Notes: generated by a model not told the origin, from the sequence alone. Counted from the first letter of the stretch, positions 23,178-35,806 are shown. The stretch is DNA of 64,000 nt from Acanthopleura granulata (GCA_016165875.1 JABBOT010000022.1:4676844-4740843); one strand, 5' to 3'. A program made the numbers and translations.

Positions 23178-24540
23178 TGATATTTTCCAGTTTTAGGTGC
23201 AGCTGTTCTACTAAAACACATGGTGATGTTATTTTAAATGTTGTTTTTCCCTGAGATATTTATACCAAAGGTAAAAAGTATATTGATATTGTAAAGAGAT
23301 TTAATATATTGATGAACATAATTATGCATTTCAAGGTATCCTTTGTAGCTTGATATTTCTATCTATAAGGGCCCACAGTTTAGTACCTATATTATTGTTA
23401 TTGATATTTCTTCATTTTGATTTACATTTGCAAGGAACTTGATCTCTAATATGTATGTCATATATTGTGATTTGTGTGACATAAAATTCAAGCCATCACC
23501 TAATTGCTGTTAGTTTTTAATTGAACTTTAATTGAATGATAAATTTCCCACGAGATGTTTTTTTCAGCATAGAGCCCCGTGTAGCTCGCTAAGAACCAGG
23601 GCCCAGCCAAAAACCTGTGCATCCGATGTAGTCTGAGTGTCAACACAAAACAACATGGCGGCTGTTTATGTTGTCACTAATTATTACACTGTTAGAGTCG
23701 CCGTCTTAACGCAGACTTGTTTTTGGACATAGAGTTAGGGAGTGGTCTTTAGTGTGCCTCCTTTATTAAGACCAGGGGTACCCATTCCTCCATCTGAAAG
23801 TAATATAAAAGTAGAGACACGCTCGCTGGCTGATTCGACCTACAGAGCTTATAATTTTGGAGGTTTGTCGTTCGCCTGACAAGTGGCTATAGTTTACTCT
23901 GGGCCCTCCAGTTCCTCCACCCATTAAGTAGCTCCTCTTCGTCAACTTTCATAACCTTCCTTATCATCTCGACCGTTGCAGGAGGAGTGACAAAATAATA
24001 AGAATGCGGGCAAAATCAAACAACTTGCAGGTTACTAGTCTAATCTCTCAGAAGAATACAGAGAGTGTTGTCTCTCTATGACTGAAGTGATATGAGCGGT
24101 TAACAGTTCGTTCCTTTTCGTCACTTGTCCACCGTTAAGATGTCCAGAATTTACCATTGTTTGGTAGCTCATTGCTTATGCAGAAAACAAACAGATGAGA
24201 GAAAACAAATATTAACATATTACAGGATTACAAGACGAGAATGTTGTTTCATGCACAAAAGGAACAAAGCCAAAGTTGTTGATAACTTGGAATGAATTTT
24301 ATTTTCTATTTTCCTTGCCATGGGTAAACGGTTAAATATACTTATTTAAAAAAGCCAAGAACTGAGTTATATATCTGAGAAAAATACCACTTTTATGAGA
24401 AAGAGTAACATGACTGATAGAAAGTACAAGAAAACACCAAAGAATAAAACATATCGGAATAACTGTATACCGACGGAGCTCGTCGCGGTTGAGCTCCCAA
24501 GCAGCATATTTTATATTTACCTGTAGGCCCACACGACCTT
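23178..24540. other. 3' flank and convergent intergenic region
   Basis: AT-rich sequence between the ASB stop and the TPMT copy A terminal exon. It presumably includes the ASB 3' UTR. No exon or repeat family was recognised. Confidence 0.4.
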
Positions 24541-24544
24541 TAAG

Positions 24545-24764
24545 TCTTTGTGGATAGCTCAGTTGGTTAGCTTGCTAGCGCAGCATAATGACCCAGAAGC
24601 CTCCCACTAATGCGGTTGCTGTGAGCCCAGGTCATGCTGGCTTCCTCTCCGGCCGTACGTGGGAAGGTCTGCGCGGTTTCCTCCCAGCATAATGCTGGCT
24701 GGCGTCGTATAAGTGAAGTATTCTTGAGGACAGTGTAAAACACCAATCAAATAAATAAATAAAT
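24545..24764 (+). repeat. SINE with target-site duplication
   Basis: The common SINE in plus orientation with an internal deletion (the segment between the GTACGTGGGAAGGTC block and GCGGTTTCCTCCC is shortened). The 12-base sequence TCTTTGTGGATA occurs at both ends (24545-24556 and 24763-24774), as expected of a target-site duplication made by LINE-type retroposition. Confidence 0.85.
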
Positions 24765-25105
24765 CTTTGTGGATAATTACTACTGGCATATATAGTTGAA
24801 AAGACTGCGTTCATTTATACCATATAAAACTTAAAGACGGTTGAGTGTATGTCGAGTATATGGTTGAGATTCTGATAGTGCCAAATGAAATTAACTTGAT
24901 AGAATATGTCTACGTGTATAAGTGTATATGGGTGTATAGATCAGCCAGCTGTCAGATCTGGTGTCGCAGGTGGTACGGTCAGTTTTGCTGATACACGAAA
25001 CACTGGTACAGGAAGGCCTTGTCGTGGGACTTGTGGTCAAGAGGACCGAGTAACAGAGCATCGTTTCCATGGCAAAACATGACGTCACTGTGTGATCTTC
25101 GGGAC

Positions 25106-28100
25106 TTAAGCTTTTGAGATTAAGAACATTTTCTCGAGAAACCACTCGAAGCCTGCAAGTTCGTCCGGATCGTCTTTCTCCGATCTGTTCCTCTCATCTA
25201 CGTATTCCACTTTATATCCGTCTTCTGAAATCATGACATGTATTTACTTATTTATATTCAACGCCATGCATACCCAAGGGAGTTTAGGAATCTGGCTGCA
25301 CTCTTCACGACTTTACATAATAACCATCAAAGCAAAGCAGTGCCGTGCAGGAGCTTTGCACGGCATGCACGTGGTTCTGCATCTCCAAGGTTACATTCAA
25401 ATTAGTAACTTGCCTGTCAGTATTTGTATCATGGGACTGAATAAATCTTAATCAAGGCTAAAACTTGCCCATATACAGGCCCATCGTTTCATTATTAGAA
25501 AGCTCCGTGTCGCTGACAAACTGGTTTAACAGGTTTCAGATACTGAATGTCAACAGCTGTGACTCATTTCATATACAATACATCCCCAACACTGAAGAAT
25601 ATAGTATACATCTCTGCACGTTGTACTTACTATAGAGATCCTTCAGCATGTCGTGAGTCACAAGATGGGGACCTGCAAAGTGTGTATAAAAATGATCTTT
25701 ACAAGATATGTTTTGCAGAGGAAAAAACGTATGTTTATGATTAAGCTATGGCATATTGGGCACGTGAGAAATGCATCCCTAAATCAGTTATGAAGTGTGC
25801 AAAGAAGTGCGATATCTGTTGTGTTTGGGGTATATTTTTCACTTGGAAATGAAGAAAAGGGCAGATCAGAAAACCAGTTTAGCAAATTTACTGAAAACAC
25901 CTTTTGTTTCCAGACCGGGATCTGTTCATTCTCAGCCATTCTAACAAGGCAGTTATTCACTGTCATTAATGAAACTCATTACTCATTATATTACTGTTTA
26001 TTTATTTGAATGGTGTTTTACACTATAGTAAAGGATATTTCACTTATTCCACGCTGGAGACACCAGATTGTGCTGTACCACAAGACAGTGTACTGACACC
26101 AGACTGTACCAGTCATTTCTATTGCAAATTCTAACGTCTTAGCAATCTCGGATAATATGGCTCGCCACGATGTGGCTGAGATATTGCCCATGTGGCGTCA
26201 AGCCATGATATTCATTCATTCGGACTACTTGGAGACACTGCACTTTCCGTCCAACACAATGCACAATGCACTGACACTGGCCAACAATTTGCATATGCCC
26301 TTATACAAAGCACCAAGCAAGAAACTGAAAAATCGCGAGTTTTCCCATTTTGAAATATTATGCATTTTCTGAACTGGAACTGTAATTAGCTTAATTTACT
26401 GTAAATATATATAACATGTAAAATATTGAACAACGTTTTTAATGTAAACATAAACATACACAGGGCGTTATTAACTCCTGTAATATTTGGACTGATGGGA
26501 TCGTTGTGGTAAATATAACTCAATACCTGAATGTATTCAGAATTTTATATAATATATGTATACAATTAATTAATTATAATTAATTATATATTCAGACAGA
26601 CAAAAGTACTCACCCGGGCAAGCAGTCCTATCAAAGTCCGCGGTCACAAACAAACACCTTCCATCAGGGACCAGTAAATCCTTGATGATACTTACATAGC
26701 TGCAAGTAAAGGTGTTGTCCAGTAACTGTCCTTTGACATTATCGTGATTTTTGTGTGATTCAGAGTATAAACTTCAGTCTCGGTTAAATGTGTAACACAG
26801 TTTGAAGATATATAGGCCTACAGAAACTGGCTATATAGGGTATAATGCCTGACAAAGGATGGAAAAATAGGAAAGACAAAACACTGAAATGGTTTTGTAA
26901 AAATTTTACTCTGAAATGATTGATTGTTGCTTAACGCCTTGTGAGCTCGAGAATTTTTCACTGACATGATGGAGGTCAGTTTTATTGGCGAATAAAACCG
27001 CAGTGCCGGTAAACCACTGACTGTAAACCACTGACTTTTGGCCAGTTTCTGACAAACTTTCTCACATGTGGCATGCAAACACAAATGGTCTTCAAGAACT
27101 GTGCAAATGGTGGAACGACTGCAGTCGACCGCCTGGTGTCACCAAGGCCCCATAAGCAGTGAGAGCGTTTTGTGTAAGACCGTGTATTGTGACCAAGGCC
27201 CCATGAGCAGTGAGAGCGTTTTGTGTAAGACCGTGTATTGTGACCAAGGCCCCATAAGCAGTGAGAGCGTTTTGTGTAAGACCGTGTATTGTGACCAAGG
27301 CCCCATAAGCAGTGAGAGCGTTTTGTGTAAGACCGTGTATTGTCACCAAGGCCCCATAAGCAGTGAGAGCGTTTTGTGTAAGACCGTGTATTGTGACCAA
27401 GGCCCCATAAGCAGTGAGAGCGTTTTGTGTAAGACCGTGTATTGTGACCAAGGCCCCATGAGCAGTGAGAGCGTTTTGTGTAAGACCGTGTATTGTGACC
27501 AAGGCCCCATGAGCAGTGAGAGCGTTTTGTGTAAGACCGTGTATTGTGACCAAGGCCCCACCAACAGTGAGGAGGTGTCTGAGAAGCCTAACCTTGGGTA
27601 TTGGTCCTTATTTATGGATATCATAGCTCGTCTGTCCCACACACCGTCAAACTGGCCCTCTGCTTCCCTGTAACAACACACCATAACAATATAATTGCAT
27701 TTATCTGATTATATGTGCGCCTATAGAGTAAACCATCAACCTTCATCATGTGCCTGACAGACCTGTTGATCAACACGCACAAAGCGGCGACAAGAATAGC
27801 CAGAGATGGATTCGAATCCCGCGACCTCGGTCCCGGTGCAGGGCCTGATAGTCAGCCAGCACTTTAAACATGTAAGCCAGCGCTTTAACCATGTGAACCA
27901 GTAATTTAGTCATGCAAGATTGCACTTTAACCATGTGAGCTAGCGCTTTAACCATGGAAGCTAGCATTTTAACCATGTTAGCCAGCGCTTTAACCATGTG
28001 AGCCAGCTCTTTAACCGTGTTAGCCAGCACTTTAACCATCTGAGACAGCGTTATAACCATGTGCGGCCAGTGCTTTAATCATGTAAGCCAGCGCTTTAAC

Positions 28101-31100
28101 ACTGTGAAGCAGCACTTTAACCATCTGAGACAGCATTTTAACAATGTAAGCCAGCGTTTTAACCATGTGAGCCAGCGCTTTAACCACGTGAATCAACAGT
28201 TTAACCATCGGAGCCAGTGTTTTAACCATGTGAACCAGCACTTTAAGCACGAGAGCCAGCGCTTAACCATGTGAGCCAGCGTTTTAGCCTTGTGAGCCAG
28301 TGCTTTAATCATCTCAGCCAGCGCTTTAACCTTCTGAGCCAGCATTTCTACCATGTGAGCCAGCGCTTTAATCACGTGAGCCAGTGTTTAACCATGTGAA
28401 CCAGCGCTTTAGCCACGTAAACCAGTGCTTTAACCATCTGAGTCAGCTCTTTAATCACGTAACCCAGTGCTTTAACCATCTGAGCCAGCGCTTTAACCAC
28501 GTGAGCCAGCGCTTTAGTCATGTGAGCCAATGCTTTAACCAAGTTTTAACCGTATTGGCTAGCGGTCTTACCGTGTACGCCAGCACTTTAACTATCTGAG
28601 CCAGCGTTTTAACCAGGTGAGCTAACACTTTAATCATGTGAGCCAGCTCTTTAGCGATATGAGCAAGCGCTTTAACATCTGAGCTAGGACTTTAATCATG
28701 TTAGCCAGCTCTTTAACCATGTGAACCAGCGTTTTAATCATGTGATCTGGCGCTTTAACTACCTGAGCCAGTGCTTTAATGGTCTAAGCCAGCACTTTAA
28801 CTTGTGTCAGCCCTTTAACCATGTGAGCCAGCGATTTAACCATCTTAGCCTGCGCTTTAACCATCTGAGCCAGCAAGTCCCCATAGTAAACTATATAACA
28901 TTTATATAATATGTTGAGGTATATGTCGTGTAGTCCAGATAGTTCAAGACAAATGTAAAATTTCATGTGCATGAACTCTCATTATCGGACCACATCAATT
29001 GTTAAAACTTTAGGGAACACTTAACAACTGTTATGTTAAAAACTGGCGGGTCTTCTGTACTCAGGAACTTCGAAATTAAAGAAAAAGTAAAACATAATAT
29101 ACTGCTATTCGTGAGACTTACTTGTTGAAATCAAAGAAATCCGCCACGTAAATTTTTATGCTGTGATCGGTTGCCTTTAAACACAAAAAAGGACATGCAG
29201 TGATCAACAACATAACAACCTAGAAAAGATCTCAGACGACATAATCAGATAACGACAACACCGAACTTTACAAATGACACCAGCTAAACAAGAACTTAAT
29301 CCAAACCTGTATAAAACGTTCTAGGGTTTTCCTGATGCTGATTTTCACGTGGTCTTTGCCTTTAACAATTTACACAAGCTTGTATACATGCAAACGACAA
29401 CATCATTTTCATCAGCTATCCACTCCGAGTATATACGTTTGTATACATATGTGTATTCCCTGTCACCTTGTACACTTTCGCCTTGCCGCCAAGGCCCATC
29501 TCGACGGTAAACTGAAGCTTCTGCTCCTTGAAGAAGCTCTGGACGCAGTTCTCGGCGACCTCTAACCCCACTACGGTGTGACCTTGGTCTGCCAACCTGA
29601 TTAATGGATTGGAGGACATATGTTAGTGATAATACTGAAATCTGAAAACTCCTTCCCGCCTTATACAAAGCTGTTCAAACTTATGTTCTGTTTTTGTTCT
29701 TCCTTGCAGCACGTAGCACCTTTCGGTGTGTGCGTGCCCAGAACGCTTAGATAGTAAGCATGCATTGCAACTCTACAACAAAGAACGATGAAGATTTTCC
29801 TGCAATTTGGGCCGCTTTGTGTAGCCCCATCCAACTTTTCTATTTGCCTGACTTCTCCCGTTCATAAGCTATTCAGGGAAAAGGTGAGGACTATATACTA
29901 CTACCGGGAACTAATTTATATCTCGATCTGAACTGCTGGTGAAGGACTGGGGCCTACAGACCGCACTCTTCCGTTAATAAAATCTGTTCCTAGTTACGGT
30001 AGATGACCTAACATTTCGCCCATGACTACATGTAAGTAGGAAATTTTACCTACATGTAGTTTCAAGAGACGTGTGGATCTTAGAAAGGCGTTTGTGATTA
30101 TTATGGATGGTATAGAAATATATATCACTGGAAAAAGTCAGTACATCTACTTACCTCTATAATATGCAATTTTGTGGGCGAAATTTGAGATTTTTTAAAA
30201 AATATTTTACTCCAAAAGATAAAATATAATAAAACTAAACAAGAATTAAGTATGACACCACAATCCCATTGGTGGATTTAACATGCGAAACTCAAACATA
30301 GAATAATTTACCATTTTCAGCGGATGCTTTAGAAACCCGGAATCTGATCCCTTCAGACCAAGGATAAATAGGACGTACTTGTATCTCATTTTGAACCATA
30401 ACATCAAACGTGGAGTCTTTTAGTAGTGTGAAACTGATGTTTTCAGTTCACTTCGCTGCAAATTTTGAATCCGTTTCCATAGAAATCAGAAATTTGATAA
30501 AACAAAGCACCCGTTCTTTTCAAAGGAACATAATTTTCTCCTGTTCTATTTGAAAGAGATTGCCAAATATGTAATCCTTATCTAAGGCAGTTGAACTTTC
30601 ACTGAGAGGACATCGTCAAAGCCTGCCAGTTACCTTTTCTTGACAATGAAACTAAAATTTTGACCCAAACAAATAAGAACCTCATTGTGTTCAGTATGAA
30701 ACTGTATACCAAACATGAAATCATTACCTGCGACGGTTTGATTTGTATTGCGTTCACATGTTCACCACACAGTACAGTACTGCACATAGCTGAATACTGC
30801 ACATGCGCAGTATTCTCACCATTTCATGTCGATGCTCTTGGTGCACAGTGGGACAAATATTTTCGCATTCTTCTTCCCGTTGACCAGTTTGTCCAGGTGT
30901 TTCTGCAACATCCTGTAACATAAAGTGAAATCTGCACATCTACATGTGTCCGGCAAAAGTAAGATACATATTTTACAAATTTAGGTTATAATTAAAGAAG
31001 TATTCCAGATACTTTAGTATGTAAGCGCTCATACGCACTGTCTTGAACAAACTGTTGATCTGATTAAACATACTTATAGGGGTATTACACGTTACCCTGC

Positions 31101-31876
31101 AATGGCGACTCGGGTCCAAGCCGGACAGACCAGTGTTATCTCTCGCGCAAATCGTCACCGCAGAGGCAAGAATGAACAATAGACCAGGCAGCTGAGATCG
31201 AATTACTTTTGGCCCGAAAGGATTTCCATTAATCTAAGACAACATGAAGCATCGTCAGTGAATGATGAAAAGTGGAGATATGGGACAGCCTAGGTTATCA
31301 GAGCGGTTTGGCTTTCGACTCGGGTGTATGCACAAACATTGTTTGTATCCTTAATTTTAGCGAGTGGTTGTTCTGCAATTCTGTGATACAATGGAAAACC
31401 ATGCACTTATTTCATAATTTTATTAGATAAACAACTATTAGACACGCACTTACAGACAAGGACTGGTCACCCACTAACGGACAAGGAGCAGTCAAGATCT
31501 TAGGAGAAATGGCCAACCACGCCCTTACGGCGCAAGGATCGGCCATGCCGTTACAAAAAAGGATTCGTAACGCACTTACGGGCAAAGGTTAATCAAGCAC
31601 TTACGGGCAAGGCTCTTTCACGCACGGACAAGGTTGGATCACCCACTTACGAACAAAGGTCTGTCACGCACTGACGGAAAAGGATCAGTCATACAATTAC
31701 AGGCAAGGATCAATCACGCATTTTCAGGCAAGGATCAGTCATGCAATTAAGGACAAGGGTCAGTCATGCACTTACGGGCAAGGATCAGTCTCCGGATGGT
31801 CGCAGTCAGAGCCCCACTCGTTCCAGAACTTTAGCCATTCCTCCTTGTTACCTGGTACTTTGATCTCTTCCGCCAT
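25106..31876 (-). CDS. Thiopurine S-methyltransferase-like gene, copy A (8 coding exons)
   Basis: TPMT-family enzymes transfer a methyl group from SAM to sulfur on small thiols, usually in the cytosol. Exons, all with GT/AG borders: 31876-31776, 30912-30820, 29596-29467, 29174-29122, 27667-27593, 26699-26614, 25672-25631, 25224-25106. They join to 699 nt (232 aa) with no internal stop. Family landmarks: Trp-x3-Trp pair in EEWLKFWNEW; KIFVPLCTKSIDMKW (51-65), matching the LCGK..MKW segment; the SAM-binding strand GHTVVGLEVAE with acidic E77; QFDGVWDRRAM (131-141) with R138, the equivalent of the human SAM-contacting Arg; DGRCLFVTADFD; and an ending GFEWFLEKMFLI like the family's LFEKLYLL. Length fits the family (230-245 aa). 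Oddities: T58 replaces the usual Gly of LCGK, exon 1 lacks the usual G-x-FH segment, and its donor lies in a 25 bp minisatellite. An acceptor at 31902 suggests a 5' UTR intron. Introns also carry 21 bp and 51 bp arrays. The actual substrate is unknown. Confidence 0.92.
25990..26055 (-). repeat. SINE 3' fragment in TPMT-A intron 6
   Basis: TTATTTATTTGAATGGTG, TTTTACACTATAGTAAAGGA and TATTTCACTTATTCCACG match the tail end of the common SINE in minus orientation. No body is present. Confidence 0.65.
26915..26990. repeat. SINE-like 3' tail remnant of another family
   Basis: TGATTGATTGTTGCTTAACG, then ATTTTTCACTGACATGATGG, resembles the tail of a related molluscan SINE (the GATTGTTGTTTAACGCC type known from gastropods, from memory). 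It is only a remnant. Confidence 0.4.
27137..27560. repeat. 51 bp minisatellite in TPMT-A intron 5
   Basis: About 8.3 copies of a 51 bp unit (ACCAAGGCCCCATAAGCAGT, then GAGAGCGTTTTGTGTAAGAC, then CGTGTATTGTG). Copies are nearly identical, differing mainly at ATAAGC versus ATGAGC. Because 51 is divisible by 3, several frames stay open on both strands and give false 17-residue-repeat proteins. The array ends 32 bases from the exon 5 splice donor (27592). Confidence 0.95.
27848..28875. repeat. 21 bp minisatellite in TPMT-A intron 4
   Basis: About 49 diverged copies of a 21 bp unit (consensus GTGAGCCAGCGCTTTAACCA plus T). The 21 bp period keeps frames open, giving false heptad-like translations (NHVSQRF on plus, MVKALAH on minus). 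Copy divergence suggests an older array than the 51 bp one. Just to its left (27795-27860, minus) lies a tRNA-like B-box, GGATTCGAATCC. Confidence 0.95.
31442..31798. repeat. 25 bp minisatellite spanning the TPMT-A exon 1 splice donor
   Basis: About 14 units of 25 bp. On the minus strand the unit reads TGACTGATCCTTGCCCGTAA plus GTGCG. The unit nearest exon 1 supplies the last 11 coding bases and the donor CCC|GTAAGTG. At least four other units (ending near 31664, 31617, 31593 and 31450) keep a GTAAGTG donor-like core; the rest have decayed variants. Confidence 0.9.
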
Positions 31877-32777
31877 AGTGAATTATGATATGATGCGATA
31901 CCTGTAGAAGGCAGAATCACGGAATGATCGTTACGATGTTTCCATGGAAAAGTCTTTAAGACATATGCATATATAGATCAACCTGGCAATGCCAGGGAAT
32001 TAGTGTAACTAATGCTTGGTTTCGTTGCTGTCTGGAAAGTATACTGTGTGCAAGTAGCACACATTGTTGTAGCCAAAATGCTCATGCTCCAAACTAAGCA
32101 AGCATGGAAAAATCTTTCCTAGAAATCCAAGAAGGGATCGTTCATGGATAGTAATCATGTACCGACCGCCCATATAGAAATAACCATATAGATTTATATA
32201 GAAAGTCGATAAGATATACAAGCATTGCTTACACGCATGATCCTCACGACATTACTGTCAAGGACAGGTATATGGTGCTTCGAACACCTTGGAGATTCTT
32301 TCCAGTGGGATAAGAGAAGGGTGGAGTTTAAGTTGTCCTACACTATGGCTCGCCATACAGCTAAAATTTTCCCTCCATTTGCTCGGTTGCCGGGAGTTTG
32401 TGGGACAATTGGCCAGATAGGAGCATTTATCTATACCAATAAATCAGTCAAAATGATTAATACATGAATATCCTGGAATTCCAGTTTTAACATGAAATGA
32501 TATTTAAAAACTAATTTAATGCTTGGTTTACTTATTACTTACTTCATTGTTGTTCCACGCAATAAAATTTAACTTAAAATTTAATTTTAAAAGATGTAAA
32601 ATACGAATTATCCGAAATAGAAAACGATTGCAAGTCGCCAAGTAGCCGCGAATGCATTAATTTAGTCAAGCTACAAAGGAATGAATGATTCGAACACGCG
32701 ACCCCAATGATCAGGGCTTTTCGTCAATGGTTGACGTTAGTATAGACGGTGCAGCCAGTGACCACACTAGTAATGAT

Positions 32778-32814
32778 AATAACAACAACAACAACCACAA
32801 CAACAACAACAATA
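32778..32814. repeat. AAC trinucleotide microsatellite
   Basis: Short run of AAC/ACA units (AACAACAACAACCACAACAA and onward). Confidence 0.85.
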
Positions 32815-33132
32815 AAAGTAAATAATTTAACCACGGCTAATGACGAGTGTTAATCAGTTCCTTCCAAATAAACGTCATGTATAGCAATTATGTATGTTAC
32901 AACACCTTGTAATATTTGTCAACAAATCAATCAACAACCCAGGCTTTACATTCAACGAGTAACGTGTGCCTAGAAGTGTATAGCACATATATATGTTGTA
33001 ACATCTAACCATCCATATATGTCATGAACACATACACTGCCTCCACGGGTTCTATATGGTGCTGTGCAAATACAGGCTTACATGCATGAACATTGCGACC
33101 AAAAACCAATGTACAACACATGGTTAACCGTC

Positions 33133-33485
33133 TCGACGGCCTGGTGGTTACAGCGTCCGCCTCGAGGTCGGGAGATTCGGGATCAACCCGGTTTGGGTCA
33201 AACTATGCAAAGACTTTAAAAATGGAATTCTTTGCTGCCTCGTCTTGGCACTAAGTACTCAGAGGTTAGAGCAAGGAAACAGGGTTGATCGGCCCGGTGT
33301 CAGTATAATGTTACTGGGCGGGGTGTCATATCTGTTGTCTTCAGCTTGATATTCCAGCGGCGGCAGCACTTTGGCCGCATGCCAACCACCCTGCCACAAG
33401 AAGACACTGTATATATACATTCTAAGGACTCCTCGTCGTCGTATGACTGAAAAATTGTTAAGTACGACGTAAATTCCAAGCATAT
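33133..33485 (+). repeat. V-SINE-like tRNA-derived SINE
   Basis: The tRNA-like head begins CGACGGCCTGGTGGTTACAG with a B-box-like GGGATCAACCCGG. A body follows (GGTTAGAGCAAGGAAACAGG, TGGCCGCATGCCAACC) and a 3' end GTCGTATGACTGAAAAATTG, TTAAGTACGACGTAAA. From memory this layout and tail match the RUDI/V-SINE type described in molluscs; a library search would confirm it. It lies between TPMT copies A and B. Confidence 0.7.
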
Positions 33486-34364
33486 ATACATACAACACAG
33501 GTCTATTATACATGAGGCACTCCACGAAAAGTGAGAGCTGTGGCCTTTGGCACATATGTTCACTTGGCGCAAGACCCTCGTTAGAGAACAGAATATCGTT
33601 GGGTTGTTTCGGGGTAAGAGCACAGCACGGTAGCGCTAGTAGCGTTAGAGTGTCTATCGGCATGACCTACATATCTTAATGATGTATGCAGGCCTACCAT
33701 GATTACAGGTGTAATGGCTCCCTCTGTCGGCCAGGTATCACTATATATGTACGTTAGCCTGTGTTACGCTAACTGTGTTTATCTGCATGCGTGGTCCATA
33801 TGTTATAACTACTAAGTTAGACTGAAGGTAGGCCCCTATACACGTGTATAACCAGACTGGAGACTTACAGACGGCAACGATGTCGAACTCCGCTGTCTTC
33901 AGGCTCTCTGTCACGGCGTACGATTGGTGCTATACACCGTGCACTAAACCCCGCGAACTCTATGTATCGGTAGAACTACGGCCTGCTGAAAGGGTGTGGC
34001 TCTTTATGCACACAAAATCAAGTGAGTTGTCGAGCGAATTCCCCAGGGCTCCATGACCTTGATTCAAGCCTTGTTCAAACCCAACACTGCCTGACAGTAT
34101 TTCAGACATCTACCATTAGGCCTACTATAGTCCAGCAGATTCTCTATATCTGACTGCATTCTCTGTAAACCTTTGTTTCATTCATCCATGCAGAACGAAA
34201 TGATGAATTGTATATAGTTCACATGTATAGGCCTGCACAGCATAGGCTGCGTTGTAGTTATGTTTTGTTTTACAGGGATTCTGATTGTTCGCTACCGGAA
34301 GTAATCAGACCCGTCTGTGTGGACGTTGTAGGGCGTGGTTATACACAGCCCAGACTCACAGCTC

Positions 34365-34440
34365 TATATTATGGAGGACGGATGCGGCCACTCGCGTTCT
34401 CGAGCCGCGCCTTTTAAGCTGCATTCCCAAGCCATTTTTG
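34365..34440 (+). mobile_element. Partial copy of the fold-back element
   Basis: GAGGACGGATGCGGCCACTC, GCGTTCTCGAGCCG and CGCCTTTTAA match the left arm of the element at 11688. The second arm is absent, so this is a truncated copy. Confidence 0.65.
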
Positions 34441-35689
34441 AAAAGAATAAAAATCATAACAAACTATATACATTTGAAAACCTCAACACCTGTTTATTAC
34501 AAAAATGCAACCTTCTAATTTCTGCCATGGTATGGAACCAACTCATGACCTCAAATTTAAGAGTACCCTCTTAAACGAAAATTTCTGAAAAAGATAAAAA
34601 AAATAACCTCATTGAGATTAGACTGAAAAAAAGCCATAAAGTTACTAAATATAGTTCTATATGTTGGATAATTGGTTGTGTTGCATAAAAAAAACATTGC
34701 AATAGTGAAGGAATAGGATGAGAAGTAAACATTTTAATGGCCATACCCTAAACTTAACTTTGAAACACTTTCGGAAATGCTGCTTTGATTCTGTTATGAT
34801 TCAAATATAGTTCAGAAATACTTAATAATAATAAAAAAAGTAACAAAAAAAAGTAGATAAACAACCCCTACACCTCCACTTACATTATTGTTAAGACACC
34901 ACAGTCATTTCCACTTCAGAATGAATATTCATATTTATAAGTTGTACCAGTCAATGCCTCCTGAACTGACAGCTGCTACGCGCATGCGCACTACAGCTTT
35001 CACGTGTGTAACAGGTGGACACCCCCCCCCCCATGCCTTTTCTATTACAAATAATCACTTTGGTCGAAATTGATAAGTTTTAAAAATATTTCAAAGTTAC
35101 AGAGAAGGCCTTCAAATTTATCTCTTCGAAACGAAAAAAAATCTTACCTGAAACAGACGTCACGCCCGCAATTCTTTTACTTGGAAAAAATCCCGCTCTG
35201 AAATATCATGCACGCAAGGTTCAAAGCCTTGCTCTCAAAACCCGGTCTTCTACAGTTGGTGTCACCAACGTATTTAAACAGAACACAGTGGTGCAAAGAA
35301 GGCACTGCAACAAAAACACCGCTCGCAGCGCCACCTCGTGGGATTTGGGATTGCTATTTTAAGCTATGAAACAGTATATTGCAACATGCTTATACATGTG
35401 TATAACAAACGGAGAATATATCTTGACCCGTCTTATTGGACATGCAATAAAATGATGCTCAGTTATGTATGCATGTCTGGTATACTGGCCAAATAAATGT
35501 CTATTGCCATGAAGACAAAATAAAGAAATTCATAATGCAAACTCGAATATAAAGATCAATATAGCCACACATCATAGGGGCCACTTCTAGCCTTGACCAG
35601 TGACAGTCAGAGGTTGGAATTCAGCACGGTCAGCCGTTTTGGGCTCGCCTTTAAATCGGAAGGTTTGTCAGGTATAGTCTACCTGGATA

Positions 35690-35806
35690 AGTACGGTGGT
35701 TTCCTCAATGCGCTACCCTCGGCCGTTCCCTTTCGTTCACGTACTGCCATGCAAATGTAAGTGGGATATTTCTGAGTACCGTGTAACACACCAATCAAAT
35801 AAAAAT
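35690..35806 (+). repeat. Degraded SINE 3' end
   Basis: GGTTTCCTCAATGCG, GTAAGTGGGATATTTCTGAG and ACACACCAATCAAATAAAAA are diverged forms of the common SINE's 3' half in plus orientation. Confidence 0.6.

Noticed and set aside
27068..27673. 201-codon plus-strand repeat frame
   Set aside because: It is produced by the 51 bp minisatellite and runs antisense across a true TPMT-A exon.
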